Shown here: one piece after another, positions 56,348-64,000 of the stretch | Position numbering within the stretch: the stretch's first letter is position 1 | How the letters are laid out: the number at the start of each line of letters is the position of its first letter | DNA from: CBDCVA01 sp965222935 [NCBI: Candidatus Latescibacterota bacterium] | GTDB taxonomy: Bacteria > Latescibacterota > CBDCVA01 | Assembly (NCBI GenBank): GCA_965222935.1 | Contig: CBDCVA010000002.1 | Coordinates: 1,550,001 to 1,614,000 of the forward strand | Direction: 5' to 3' | Length of the DNA stretch: 64,000 nt | The notes under the pieces: generated by a model | Database searches by the model: none | Told to the model about the DNA's origin: nothing | Seen by the model: only the letters and a program-made list of their open reading frames with translations | Made by a program: the position numbers and the translations under genes

Positions 56348-57223
56348 ATGGGAATGACGATGAACAAATTCTCCACGGCCGCTTACGATCCTCTGGAGCA
56401 GAAGAAGATCGTAAACGTGGCGACGGTCCCGCAACGTAGCCCTTTCCGTTATCCCGGCGGGAAAACGTGGCTGGTCCCCGAGATACGAGCTTGGCTTCGG
56501 TCGCTGCTGCACAAGCCCTGTGTTCTCGTTGAGCCCTTTACGGGTGGTGGCATAGCTTCGCTCACTGCTGTTTGCGAGAACTTTGTGCAGCGGGCGGTCA
56601 TGGTTGAGAAAGACGAACCTATGGCTGTAGCGTGGGAAACGATCCTCCAGGATGGGCGGTGGTTGGCTGAGCGCATCCGCGCGTTTGAGCTGACCCCAGG
56701 AAACGTGAGAAGCACTTTGTCTTCCACACCCGAAAACCCACGGGAGAGGGGCTTTCAAACGCTTTTGCGTAATCGTGTGCAACGCGGCGGCATCATGGCT
56801 CCCGGAGCGAGCTTGATGAAAACGGGGGAGAACGGGAAAGGGCTTAGATCTCGCTGGTACCCTGACACGCTTGCAAAGCGAATCCTCGCCATCTACCAGT
56901 ACCGGCACAGGATCACCTTCGTTGCCGGAGACGCATTCGGTGTGTTGCCGCGATACAGTTCCGATGAGTCAGTAGCGTTCTTTGTTGATCCGCCGTACAC
57001 GGCGGGTGGGAAGCGCGCAGGGAGCCGACTTTACGCCCACAGCCAAGTGGACCATGAAAAGCTCTTTGCGCTCATGAGGCGCTTTAAGGGACCGATCTTG
57101 ATGACATACGATGAGTCCGAAGAGGTGCAGCGGCTTGCTGACAGATACGGCTTCTCAAGAAGAAGGGTTCGGATGATGAACGCGCATCACGCAAAGCAGT
57201 ACGAGCTTTTGATCACCCGTTAG
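56348..57223 (+). CDS. D12-class adenine-N6 DNA methyltransferase next to the NotI-like nuclease
   Basis: The roughly 291-residue protein has motif X FRYPGGKTWLVPEIRAWL, motif I VEPFTGGGIASLTAV and motif IV AFFVDPPYTAGGKRAG, the D12 (Dam-like) order. It methylates adenine. The ATG at 56348 has only a weak ribosome-binding site; a TTG at 56321 is possible. It converges on the NotI-family endonuclease gene, with an 11-base overlap of their 3' ends, so it is probably the protective enzyme of that system. Confidence 0.9.
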   Translation: MGMTMNKFSTAAYDPLEQKKIVNVATVPQRSPFRYPGGKTWLVPEIRAWLRSLLHKPCVLVEPFTGGGIASLTAVCENFVQRAVMVEKDEPMAVAWETILQDGRWLAERIRAFELTPGNVRSTLSSTPENPRERGFQTLLRNRVQRGGIMAPGASLMKTGENGKGLRSRWYPDTLAKRILAIYQYRHRITFVAGDAFGVLPRYSSDESVAFFVDPPYTAGGKRAGSRLYAHSQVDHEKLFALMRRFKGPILMTYDESEEVQRLADRYGFSRRRVRMMNAHHAKQYELLITR

Positions 57224-58145
57224 CTCCGAGCTCCGTCACAAGTTTCTTGTGGATTCTGTCCTCGAACTCTGCCTGAGTCACGGGAACGCCTGCGGTAAGC
57301 CCTTCCACTGCCCGCTCAAGCGTTGTGTACCGTACAAATGCAGGTTCTATGGTGGTTCGCCCCGCCTGTTCTTGGTAACGCATGACAAACCAGGCTATAT
57401 CGGCATTTGATAGGTGCCCAGCATCCTCCATCTGGCCCAATTCGCCGAAAAAGATCTCATCCACAACGACGGCCATCTTCTTGCCCCACCGGCGGAGCGT
57501 CGGCACCTTGATCTGTAGCTGGGGCATCAGACGTTTCGGTCCGCTGCTTCGATAGTCTGGCCGTCTTCGGCCAACCGGGAATGGTAAGCTATCCGATGCA
57601 TGGGCCGCAATGCGCGCGAACTCGCTGGACATCGTGTCTCCGGAGAAGTAGACGGCCTGCATCTCAAGCGCACACCACGACAACGGCGTCAGGTTAGGGT
57701 GCGCGAGCACCATGTCAATACGCCCCACATCGGCTGCCCTCCCTGAGGCAAGCGGTCGCTCAAGGAAGCCCACTTCACCCACACGTATGGGTTCCTTGTG
57801 CCCAAGGATGACTTCTCCTACCCACTGGAAGACGGTTAGTCCTTCTTTGAAGCGTTCGGGACACGTCGTCGCAAGTGCTCCCGGCCTGTCCGGTACTGCC
57901 GCAGCACCATCCTCCGAGAGGCGATACGAACGAAGAGAGCATACCCCACCTTGCTTCTGACAGATCGCATGGGTGCCTTCTGCGATTCGGGGAAGACATG
58001 GTTGCATTGGGCGCTGGCTCCGGGGAAGGCTCTGAATGCTGGCGAAAGCTCGCCGTTCTTCCGCCGAGAGACGGACGAATGACCGCCCGTACCACTCCCC
58101 TATGCCATAGCGTGCCGTCGTCCTGTTCCGCTTGAGTTGCTGCAC
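57213..58145 (-). CDS. NotI-family type II restriction endonuclease
   Basis: The 310-residue protein starts GIGEWYGRSF and has a cysteine cluster at Cys50, Cys62, Cys69 and Cys95 (C...ICQKQGGVCSL), matching the iron-Cys4 region of NotI/EagI-type enzymes. The catalytic core is GRIDMVLAHP (Asp144) and CALEMQAVYFSG (Glu161, Gln163), the E-x-Q form of the PD-(D/E)XK site known in NotI. It is probably an 8-bp-type or 6-bp cutter. Translation would start at GTG 58145 with no good ribosome-binding site, so the start is uncertain. The adenine-methylase partner implies a site containing adenine, unlike GCGGCCGC. Confidence 0.8.
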   Translation of the reverse strand: MQQLKRNRTTARYGIGEWYGRSFVRLSAEERRAFASIQSLPRSQRPMQPCLPRIAEGTHAICQKQGGVCSLRSYRLSEDGAAAVPDRPGALATTCPERFKEGLTVFQWVGEVILGHKEPIRVGEVGFLERPLASGRAADVGRIDMVLAHPNLTPLSWCALEMQAVYFSGDTMSSEFARIAAHASDSLPFPVGRRRPDYRSSGPKRLMPQLQIKVPTLRRWGKKMAVVVDEIFFGELGQMEDAGHLSNADIAWFVMRYQEQAGRTTIEPAFVRYTTLERAVEGLTAGVPVTQAEFEDRIHKKLVTELGANG

Positions 58146-58277
58146 GGTATGCGTAGACTATTGCCGGGGGACGATCTACGCAAGTAGGCATCGCGGTGGC
58201 GCGGCTTCGGATGTGCGCTGCCGTGAACGGGGGCGTTCCCCTCAGCTCTCGGCTGCTTTGCGATGGGGATGCGCGTA

Positions 58278-58368
58278 ACCCCATTCTCCGAGGGAGCCAG
58301 ATAGCCTCGAATCCCTTGAGAGGCAGGAGCCGCGCGGCAGAGTTGACAGTGTTTATGCGTGCAGGTAT
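58278..58368 (+). repeat. ~92-bp direct repeat, right copy, flanking the NotI-type system
   Basis: This is the partner of 56169-56260. The two copies bracket the methylase and NotI-family genes. The minus strand of both would read PAR-I-TVN-AARLLPLKGFE, so an ancestral coding or structural role cannot be excluded. This copy keeps a strong promoter. Confidence 0.85.
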
Positions 58369-58371
58369 GCT
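58343..58371 (+). promoter_or_regulatory. Sigma-70 promoter for the Fic gene within the right repeat
   Basis: TTGACA (58343-58348) and TATGCT (58366-58371) are separated by exactly 17 bases, a near-consensus promoter. It reads toward the Fic gene about 110 bases away. The left repeat copy has the same -35 but a weakened -10. The 337 bases between the nuclease and Fic starts hold nothing else. Confidence 0.65.
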
Positions 58372-58482
58372 GTAGCATGTGTGCTCGGGAAGGGAGGGGT
58401 CAGCGGGCAATTCGCGGCCGCAGGGCGTGTATTCACTGTTGGGCGGGCTAAACCACGTACCGACAGCGCAGGAGGCTTGAAC

Positions 58483-59985
58483 GTGGCAGACTACAAATGG
58501 CGGCCTATTGAACCGTTAACGGATCAAGACAGGGCTATAGACTTAGCCGAAATCCGTCCTCTCTATGATTCTTGGCGTGCGTCGAAGAAGCGCCTCCAGT
58601 CCGCCGGCGAGGCAACGCTCTGGGGGTTCACTGAGCGCCTCATCCGACGGCTCAGCATCGAGACGGGAATCCTGGAGCGGCTATACGACCTAGATCGCGG
58701 CACGACCGAAGCCCTCATAGCCAAAGGTTTTGTTGAGGATCTTGTCTCTCGCTCAAGCACCGACATCGAACCGTCGCGTCTTATCGACATCTTGCGCGAC
58801 CAGGAGGCGGCGATCCAGCTTCTAATGGACTGCGTGGGCGGGGATAGGCAGCCTACGAAGGGAGTCATTCACGAGCTGCACACAATGTTGACTCGGCATC
58901 AGGATACCACGTGGGCGCTCGATCAATTCGGAAATCGGGGCGAGATAGAACTCCTCAAGGGTCGTTACAAGAAACTGCCGAATAACCCGCGGCGTCCCGA
59001 CGGTTCCCTCCACGAGTACTGTCCTCCTGTTCAAGTGGATTCGGAGATGGAGAATCTCCTTAGCTGGCTGTCTGACTACTCATCCGACGATCCGATCATC
59101 GTGTGTGCGTGGCTCCACCACCGCTTCACCCAAATACACCCCTACCAAGACGGCAACGGGCGAGTTGCGCGGTCGCTCATCACCTTCATCTTGCTTCGCT
59201 CGGAGCTTCTACCGCTGGTTGTCGATCGCGACCTCCGAACGGAATACATCAATGCTCTGGAGGAAGCGGACCGAGGTGATCTTTCTGCGCTGGCACGCCA
59301 ATTTGCGGGACTGGAGCGCGCAGCGATCCTGCAGGCTCTCAGCGTAGACGCCGGCTCAGAGATGGAGCATGAGCGAGCGCTCACCAGTGCCGTGATCGAC
59401 AGCCTGACCCAAAAGCTAGGGAGACGGCGTCAAGCAAAACAGGCGGAATTGAGACGAGTCAACGACGTCGCTGTCGCGCTTCGGGGTCGCGCGAAAGACC
59501 ACACCGATAGGGCTTTCAATAAGCTGGAAAGGGCATTGGTCGGTATCGGAGAGCCGAGTATTCTCGTGACGGAGGGTGATCCTGATCAGGGCAACGCGCA
59601 CTGGTACAAATATGAAGTGTTCAAATCTGCCAACGAACCTAGAAGGTCTGCCAACGAACCTAGAAAGTTCGTAAACTTTGCCGAGCCGCATTACTTCATC
59701 AAGTTCAGTATGCACGTGTCACACGAACGTCTCGAGTTCGTTGTCTCGTTTCATCACGTGGGTCGCGAACTGTCTGGCATCATGGAGGCGACCGCTTTCG
59801 CTAGGCTAAAATCCTACGGGGATTCGGACGACAGCGAATACCCATCGCAGGAGTTCTTCCTGTGCTCGTTGGAACCATTCGTGTTTACACATGAAACTAA
59901 TGAACAGCATATCGAGGACGCCTTCTCTCGGTGGCTAGACACCGCGCTAGCCCTTGCCATAAAGGAGTATGGGGATCGCCTCTAG
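58483..59985 (+). CDS. Fic-domain protein (predicted AMP transferase)
   Basis: The 500-residue protein has an N-terminal SIETGILERLYDLDRGTTEALI segment (the inhibitory-helix region of class II/III Fic proteins) and the Fic core motif HPYQDGNGRVARS near residue 219, including the catalytic His and phosphate-binding Asn-Gly-Arg. A C-terminal domain of about 200 residues is unassigned. Fic enzymes usually transfer AMP to hydroxyls of target proteins and often act as toxins or regulators. GTG 58483 is chosen for AGGAGG just upstream. A 21-base unit is tandemly repeated in frame at 59626-59668 (SANEPRR/SANEPRK). It abuts the restriction cassette. Confidence 0.9.
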   Translation: MADYKWRPIEPLTDQDRAIDLAEIRPLYDSWRASKKRLQSAGEATLWGFTERLIRRLSIETGILERLYDLDRGTTEALIAKGFVEDLVSRSSTDIEPSRLIDILRDQEAAIQLLMDCVGGDRQPTKGVIHELHTMLTRHQDTTWALDQFGNRGEIELLKGRYKKLPNNPRRPDGSLHEYCPPVQVDSEMENLLSWLSDYSSDDPIIVCAWLHHRFTQIHPYQDGNGRVARSLITFILLRSELLPLVVDRDLRTEYINALEEADRGDLSALARQFAGLERAAILQALSVDAGSEMEHERALTSAVIDSLTQKLGRRRQAKQAELRRVNDVAVALRGRAKDHTDRAFNKLERALVGIGEPSILVTEGDPDQGNAHWYKYEVFKSANEPRRSANEPRKFVNFAEPHYFIKFSMHVSHERLEFVVSFHHVGRELSGIMEATAFARLKSYGDSDDSEYPSQEFFLCSLEPFVFTHETNEQHIEDAFSRWLDTALALAIKEYGDRL

Positions 59986-60077
59986 ACCGGAGGCAGTGAT
60001 ACGTCGCCCAACAATGCGGTGCACCGGACTGCTCTTGCGCTACCGTCCATAGCTGGCCCTTCTGCGGGGCGTTCCCC

Positions 60078-61508
60078 TCACCCCTCGCTCGCCTCCACCT
60101 CCCGCCAAAGGGGCACGTAGACGGGATCGCGGGGGAGGCAGCCCGCCGGGAACTGGCCCAGGGGGTGCTTCTTGGTGCGCATGAAGGCTGTGCAGTAGCT
60201 CACGCCCAGGCAGACCTTTTTGGTGTTCAGGGCGCCGCTCCCGAGCGCGTCTCGGGCGTAGTCGGGGTAGGCCAGCGCCCCGCGCCCCACCGCGGCCACC
60301 GTCACACGTCCCTGCGAAACGTTGGCCGCCGCCGCGTTGGTCAAGTACTGCCGCAGCCAGGAGTAGCCCGTCCCCACGACGATCAGGTCGGGGTATGCGC
60401 GCTGGACCGCCGCCGCGAGGTGAAAGTGACGCGCGACGCCCACCAGCGGGTGCTCCGGCACGCCGTAGCCATCGAGGGGCGGCTTTTCGAAGGGGCGGCC
60501 GACGTGGGGGTTGGTGTAAGGGTTGCCCGTCGTGATGTTCACCATGCGCACGCCTAACGCCCGCAGCTCACCGATCCAGCGCAGCGGCTCGGTTAGGTCG
60601 GGCCGGAGCGGGTCCGCCTCGTCGCAGCCGAAGCCATAGCGGTAGGGCGTCTGGTAAGGTGCGGGGATGCCTTCTCCCGTTGCCGGGTCGGTGCGGAAAG
60701 GCACGCCATCGTGGACGTTGAGCCGCGTGGCGAGGGCCACGGCCGAACCCAGAGCCTCCCCCACCCGCGTGAAGATCTCTCTCGCGAGCCGCGTTCGGTT
60801 CTCGAAGGGGCCGCCGAAGGGCCCGGGGCGCGTCCTGGCGGCCAGCAACTCGTTGAGCAGGTAGCGGTGGCACTGCTTGATGTCCACGAAGTCGAAGCCC
60901 AGGCGCGCCGCGAGCATCGCCGCATCTACGAACCGATCGGCGATGCGCAAAAGCTCGTCGTCGGAGAGGAGGGGATCATCCGCCGTCACGGGCCGCTTGC
61001 GACCCTTACCGGTGAGGGTCATCGCGTCGAGCGTCCGGTCGTGCTGAGCCAGCTTTGCGCCGTGGAAGCTGTAGCGCCCTGAGTGGGTGAGTTGTGCGCC
61101 GATGACGACCTCGGCGTTCGGACCCATGACCTCGCGGTGAGCGCGGCGCGTGCGCCCGACGAGGTCCGCTATGGCGGGGGCATTACGCTCGCAGAGGTAG
61201 AGCTGGCGCGGGTTGGCGCGGCCGTCTTCCGCCACGGCCATGGCCTCGCCCCACACCAGGCCCGCCCCCCCGGCTCCGAAGCGCACCCAGCGGCGGAGGG
61301 TCAGATCGGCGGGCTGGCCTTCGGGCGTGCCGTCGCAGCCTTCCATCGGGTGAATGCCCAGCCGGTTGGCGAGCCGGAGGGAACCGGCCTCCACGGGCTG
61401 CGCCAGGGGCGAGAGATCGTTCTGGAGCGGGATGTCCTCGACCAGGCCGTGGTCGGCGATGGCGGCGGCAAGGTCTTCGAGATCGCGGAATCGGAAGAAG
61501 GCGGGCAT
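60078..61508 (-). CDS. NADH:flavin oxidoreductase / old yellow enzyme family
   Basis: The roughly 476-residue protein is a TIM-barrel flavoenzyme of the OYE family: NRLGIHPMEGCDGTPEGQP, GLVWGEAMAV, VIGAQLTHSGRYS, DDELLRIADRFVDAAMLAARLGFDFVDIKQCHRYLLNELL, and FGGPFENRTRLAREI. The latter carries the usual RxGGSxENR-type motif. The active-site His pair is varied (KQCHRYL). The C-terminus keeps CLGVSYCTAFM, a possible iron-sulfur-like Cys remnant, but lacks the NADPH-binding domain of larger members. It reduces activated double bonds using FMN. The start near 61508 is uncertain. Confidence 0.85.
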   Translation of the reverse strand: MPAFFRFRDLEDLAAAIADHGLVEDIPLQNDLSPLAQPVEAGSLRLANRLGIHPMEGCDGTPEGQPADLTLRRWVRFGAGGAGLVWGEAMAVAEDGRANPRQLYLCERNAPAIADLVGRTRRAHREVMGPNAEVVIGAQLTHSGRYSFHGAKLAQHDRTLDAMTLTGKGRKRPVTADDPLLSDDELLRIADRFVDAAMLAARLGFDFVDIKQCHRYLLNELLAARTRPGPFGGPFENRTRLAREIFTRVGEALGSAVALATRLNVHDGVPFRTDPATGEGIPAPYQTPYRYGFGCDEADPLRPDLTEPLRWIGELRALGVRMVNITTGNPYTNPHVGRPFEKPPLDGYGVPEHPLVGVARHFHLAAAVQRAYPDLIVVGTGYSWLRQYLTNAAAANVSQGRVTVAAVGRGALAYPDYARDALGSGALNTKKVCLGVSYCTAFMRTKKHPLGQFPAGCLPRDPVYVPLWREVEASEG

Positions 61509-61706
61509 ATTGGGTTTCCCGGCGTAATATAGTTGAGAGCCACCCTTCGACAAGCCCAGAGTATCGGTGGTGGATGGGTCGGACGGCGATGGGTTCCCGG
61601 GTGCCGCCGCCGCTCAATGGGGGAACTCCTGCTCCGTTCGCGCGTGAACGGGCTGCCCGTCGGGCCGTGATCTCAAGAGGGCCGTAGAGCGATCTTTGGT
61701 GCTGCG

Positions 61707-62765
61707 ATGATGACAACCGAGCCCCCTGCCTCCGATCCCGAAGTTGACGCCAGTCGGTCGTCGCTGCGCGCCGTGCTCGACACCCTGGCCGACGGGATCG
61801 CGTGCGATCCTCGCAACGCCGACATGTACGCTGCGATCCTCGACACCCTGAGCGGGTTCGCCACGGACAGAGCCAGCCGGGGCGACCTCAAGCTCATCAG
61901 CCATGCGTTGATGGACCTGCGCTGCGCCTTTCGCGTCTTCGCCCCGTACCGTGATCTGCCGAAGGTCAGCATCTCCGGCTCGGCGCGTCTGGGGATCGAG
62001 GACCCTTCCTACCAGCAGGCGGTCGCTTTCGCCAGGAAGATCACCGAGCTCGGCTTCATGGTCATCACGGGCGCGGGAGGCGGCATCATGGAAGCCGGCC
62101 AGGGGGGCGCCGGTTCGGAGAAGAGCTTCGGCGTGAACATCCGGTTGCCTTTCGAACAGATGGCCAATTCCGTCATCGCCCGCGATCCCAAGCTCGTCAA
62201 CGTCAAGTATTTCTTCACGCGCAAGCTGATGTTCCTGAAGGAAGCGAGCGCCATCGTCTGCTTTCCCGGGGGGGTCGGGACCCAGGACGAGGCCTTCGAG
62301 GCACTGACTTTGGCCCAGACGGGCAAGAGTTACCCCGTGCCCATCGTGCTGGTGGACCACCCTCAGCGCAACTACTGGCAAGCGTGGCGCCGGTTTGTCC
62401 ACAGGCACGTTCTGGGGAGCGGCCTCATCTCCGAGGAGGACCTCGCGCTGTTCACCATCACGACCGACGTGGACCGCGCTTGCGAGGTCATCACTCGCTT
62501 CTACAGCGTCTACCATTCCCTTCGATATGTCGGTGACTGGCTTGTCCTCCGCCTGAATCAGCCCATCTCGGACCGCTTGCTCGCAGAGCTCAATCGCGAA
62601 TTCGGGGACATCCTCGTCCGAGGCGCCATCAGCCGCACCGCGCCCCTGCCAGCCGAGCACAACGAGCCCAAGCTGGCTGATCTACCCCGCCTGCGTTTGC
62701 ACTTCAACCGCCGCCGCCTCGGGCGGCTTCGCCAGTTGATCGACCGGCTGAACGCGGGGGCGTAG
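61707..62765 (+). CDS. LOG-family protein (nucleotide 5'-monophosphate nucleosidase-like)
   Basis: The 352-residue protein has the LOG/TIGR00730 Rossmann core: SISGSARLG, GFMVITGAGGGIMEAGQGGAG and the PGGVGTQDEAFEAL signature (PGGxGTxxE). It is longer than plant LOG or short bacterial members and resembles PpnN-type nucleosidases that split nucleotide monophosphates to base and ribose 5-phosphate. The N-terminal 90 residues are helical and may be regulatory. It is cytoplasmic and stands alone, divergent from the flavoenzyme gene. Confidence 0.88.
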   Translation: MMTTEPPASDPEVDASRSSLRAVLDTLADGIACDPRNADMYAAILDTLSGFATDRASRGDLKLISHALMDLRCAFRVFAPYRDLPKVSISGSARLGIEDPSYQQAVAFARKITELGFMVITGAGGGIMEAGQGGAGSEKSFGVNIRLPFEQMANSVIARDPKLVNVKYFFTRKLMFLKEASAIVCFPGGVGTQDEAFEALTLAQTGKSYPVPIVLVDHPQRNYWQAWRRFVHRHVLGSGLISEEDLALFTITTDVDRACEVITRFYSVYHSLRYVGDWLVLRLNQPISDRLLAELNREFGDILVRGAISRTAPLPAEHNEPKLADLPRLRLHFNRRRLGRLRQLIDRLNAGA

Positions 62766-62914
62766 GCGGTTCGGGCGCCGCCGCCCGTAGGCCAATTGAC
62801 AGGCTGAGGTGCACCGGGCATTTTATACTTTCTGGGGTCCCGCCCCGCATGAGGGAAAGGGAGCGAGCGGTAACGAATCCGAAGGGACGCAGCATCGACA
62901 CGAGGAGAGAACCC

Positions 62915-63154
62915 ATGCCACTCTATGAATATATCTGCGAAGCGTGCGAGCACGCGTTTGAGGTCCTGGTGCGGAACGCGGACGATACTGAGGTCCGTTG
63001 CAGCGCTTGCGGTTCATCCGGGGCTCGAAAGCGCTTCAGCGCATTCGCGATGAGCGTGAACAACTCCAGCTCCGGGGCCGAGGGCTTCACGGGACCCTCC
63101 GGTTGCCCAACGTGCGGCGACGTTACCGGCGGGGCGTGTCAATTCGGGAATTAG
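62915..63154 (+). CDS. FmdB-family zinc ribbon protein
   Basis: The 79-residue protein begins MPLYEYICEACEHAFEVLV and has a C4 zinc ribbon (CEAC and CSAC), the FmdB/CxxC_CXXC_SSSS hallmark. A Ser-rich stretch and a second CxxC (CPTC) follow. Members are small putative regulators of unknown function. GAGGAGAG lies before the ATG. The 220 bases after it show nothing notable. Confidence 0.92.
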   Translation: MPLYEYICEACEHAFEVLVRNADDTEVRCSACGSSGARKRFSAFAMSVNNSSSGAEGFTGPSGCPTCGDVTGGACQFGN

Positions 63155-63374
63155 AATGCTCTACTAATAGGAATTGGACCGTGGCGTGAACGGTCGCCAC
63201 TCTCCGGCAGGCTCAGAGTGACGATGGGTTTCGGGCAGCCGAAGGGTGGATCGGGTTGAAGACGTGAATCCTCTTTTGCAACCCTGAGTCCCTGCATCAG
63301 CCGCTTGGCTCGAAGGATAGCTCACCGCGACGGGAACCGAGCCATCGGCGCCCGCGCGAGAAAGGAGACGGAGA

Positions 63375-63752
63375 ATGGCCAATCCGTTCGTGCATGTGGA
63401 GCTCTGGTCGGAAGACGTGGACAAGGCCAAAGCCTTCTACACGGGTCTATTCGACTGGAAGCTGGAAGACGTCCCGATGGCTGGCCCTGGCGGCGGCGGC
63501 ATGACCTATACAGTCATCTGCCCGGGAGAGGGAACCGGCGGCGGGATGATGAAAAATCCCGTGCCGGGCAGCCCGCCTCACTGGATGCCCTACGTCGTGG
63601 TGGATGACCTCAGTGCCTCGACGAGTAAGGCGAAATCGCTGGGTGCGACCGTCGCCGTGGAGCCGACCGAGATCCCCAACGTGGGCTGGTACAGCTTGAT
63701 CACGGACCCCACGGGCGCCACGCTCGGGCTCTTCCAGGACGCAAACCACTAG
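63375..63752 (+). CDS. VOC-superfamily (glyoxalase/bleomycin-resistance-like) protein
   Basis: The 125-residue protein has two beta-alpha-beta-beta-beta modules: FVHVELWSEDVDKAKAFYTGLFDWKLED at the N-terminus and PYVVVDDLSASTSKAKSLGATVAVEP in the second half, ending DPTGATLGLFQ. This matches the VOC fold of glyoxalase-like and resistance proteins. It may bind a metal and a small ligand; no substrate is predicted. GAAAGGAGAC precedes the ATG. Confidence 0.92.
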   Translation: MANPFVHVELWSEDVDKAKAFYTGLFDWKLEDVPMAGPGGGGMTYTVICPGEGTGGGMMKNPVPGSPPHWMPYVVVDDLSASTSKAKSLGATVAVEPTEIPNVGWYSLITDPTGATLGLFQDANH

Positions 63753-63832
63753 GCTGCGCGCGGCGGTTTGCCCTTGGCATGGACGTAAACGAGCTCTTTG
63801 ATCTTGAGGGCGCCCTCCAGCGCCACGAGGCT
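63749..63832 (-). pseudogene. Scrap of glmS (glucosamine-6-phosphate synthase)
   Basis: The minus strand reads SLVALEGALKIKELVYVHAKG and then PPRAA before a TAG that overlaps the VOC stop. ALEGALKxKE-xYxHA is a signature of the SIS isomerase part of GlmS. There is a stop codon immediately upstream in frame, no start, and nothing of the rest of GlmS, so it is a remnant of about 27 codons. Confidence 0.7.
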
Positions 63833-63870
63833 TCATTCGCTTCTAGGAAGGTCATTCGCTTCCAGGAAGG
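63833..63870. repeat. 19-bp tandem direct repeat
   Basis: TCATTCGCTTCTAGGAAGG (63833-63851) is followed at once by TCATTCGCTTCCAGGAAGG (63852-63870), one base different. It covers the stop codon and last residues of the edge gene and abuts the glmS scrap, so it marks the rearrangement joint. Confidence 0.85.
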
Positions 63871-64000
63871 CGTCTACCATATTGAAAGCGTTCAGAAAGA
63901 GCGGGCTTCCGGAGAACGATAATGGGCTCACCGGGCCGGTCGTCATGAACGAGTACTGTCGGCTCCTGGGATCGAAGGCCGAGTGTGGATCACGGAAGAG
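63833..64000 (-). CDS. Partial CDS at the right edge (5' end off the window)
   Basis: The last 55 codons of a leftward gene are visible. They read LFRDPHSAFDPRSRQYSFMT, then a hydrophobic TGPVSPLSFSGSPLFLNAFNM and VDAFLEANDLPRSE before TGA. I do not recognise the family. The final residues come from the 19-bp tandem repeat, so the natural C-terminus may have been altered. Confidence 0.6.
   Translation of the reverse strand, partial: LFRDPHSAFDPRSRQYSFMTTGPVSPLSFSGSPLFLNAFNMVDAFLEANDLPRSE

Noticed and set aside
55115-56908. A 597-codon extension of the second phytanoyl-CoA dioxygenase
   Set aside because: The family starts at MSGLTREQIETF (56038) behind a good ribosome-binding site. The upstream part runs through the direct repeat and antisense to the methylase.

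Overview
The window is about 64 kb of GC-rich bacterial chromosome spanning a probable replication origin. The order dnaA, dnaN, recF, a DciA-like gene, gyrB and then gyrA runs rightward from about 37.6 kb. All genes from 25 to 37 kb point left and nearly all from 37.6 to 55 kb point right, as expected for leading-strand coding away from oriC. PorV-type outer-membrane proteins, several phytanoyl-CoA dioxygenases, sugar-phosphate isomerase/epimerases, a Gfo/Idh/MocA dehydrogenase and a GyrA with Ala and Pro at the two main quinolone positions suggest an uncultured Gram-negative lineage near the FCB or PVC groups, for example Latescibacterota or Poribacteria. That placement is inference and rests on no marker phylogeny.

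Left arm (1-25 kb): a diheme cytochrome c with a radical SAM/SPASM protein; a tRNA-Thr(CGT); a CYTH phosphohydrolase or cyclase; two xylose-isomerase-like TIM-barrel enzymes; a beta-barrel outer-membrane protein; a ferritin-like protein; a peptidoglycan-recycling set (SpoIID/LytB-like lipoprotein, sodium:solute symporter, and MurQ and AnmK in one open frame); a GHL6-type glycosidase; a metal-uptake set (Nramp, FecCD-type permease, ATPase); two tandem Hsp20 genes behind a good sigma-54 promoter; and an HtrA protease. This arm is studded with at least 14 copies of a GC-rich hairpin / four-G-tract repeat. They lie mostly just outside genes, but two sit in frame inside the MurQ-AnmK frame.

Middle (25-43 kb): a leftward housekeeping run (EcfT-like permease, truA, HtrA-like protease, psd, pssA, DUF4321, tatA, gatA, gatB, PorV) and then the rightward origin cluster. 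gatA and gatB are split by a PD-(D/E)XK-like nuclease gene and an EcoRV-type restriction-modification pair. Between these two lies a short hybrid made of the start of gatB joined to the end of gatA.

Right arm (44-64 kb): between gyrB and gyrA lie small phage-like ORFs, a Dam-type methylase, and an AAA+ ATPase whose ribosome-binding site and first codons are a perfect 45-bp copy of the start of the next gene, a phytanoyl-CoA dioxygenase. After gyrA come an orphan SPPY-type methyltransferase with an 80-aa partner, a catabolic set (Gfo/Idh/MocA, FAH-family hydrolase, second phytanoyl-CoA dioxygenase), a convergent adenine methylase and NotI-family endonuclease flanked by ~92-bp direct repeats, a Fic protein, an old-yellow-enzyme reductase, a LOG-family protein, an FmdB zinc ribbon and a VOC protein. 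The right end holds a glmS scrap next to a gene that runs off the edge.

The main theme is that defence and modification genes have entered the origin region at least three times, each time leaving duplicated target sequence. The second theme is a G-quadruplex-prone repeat family confined to the left arm and tolerated inside coding sequence.
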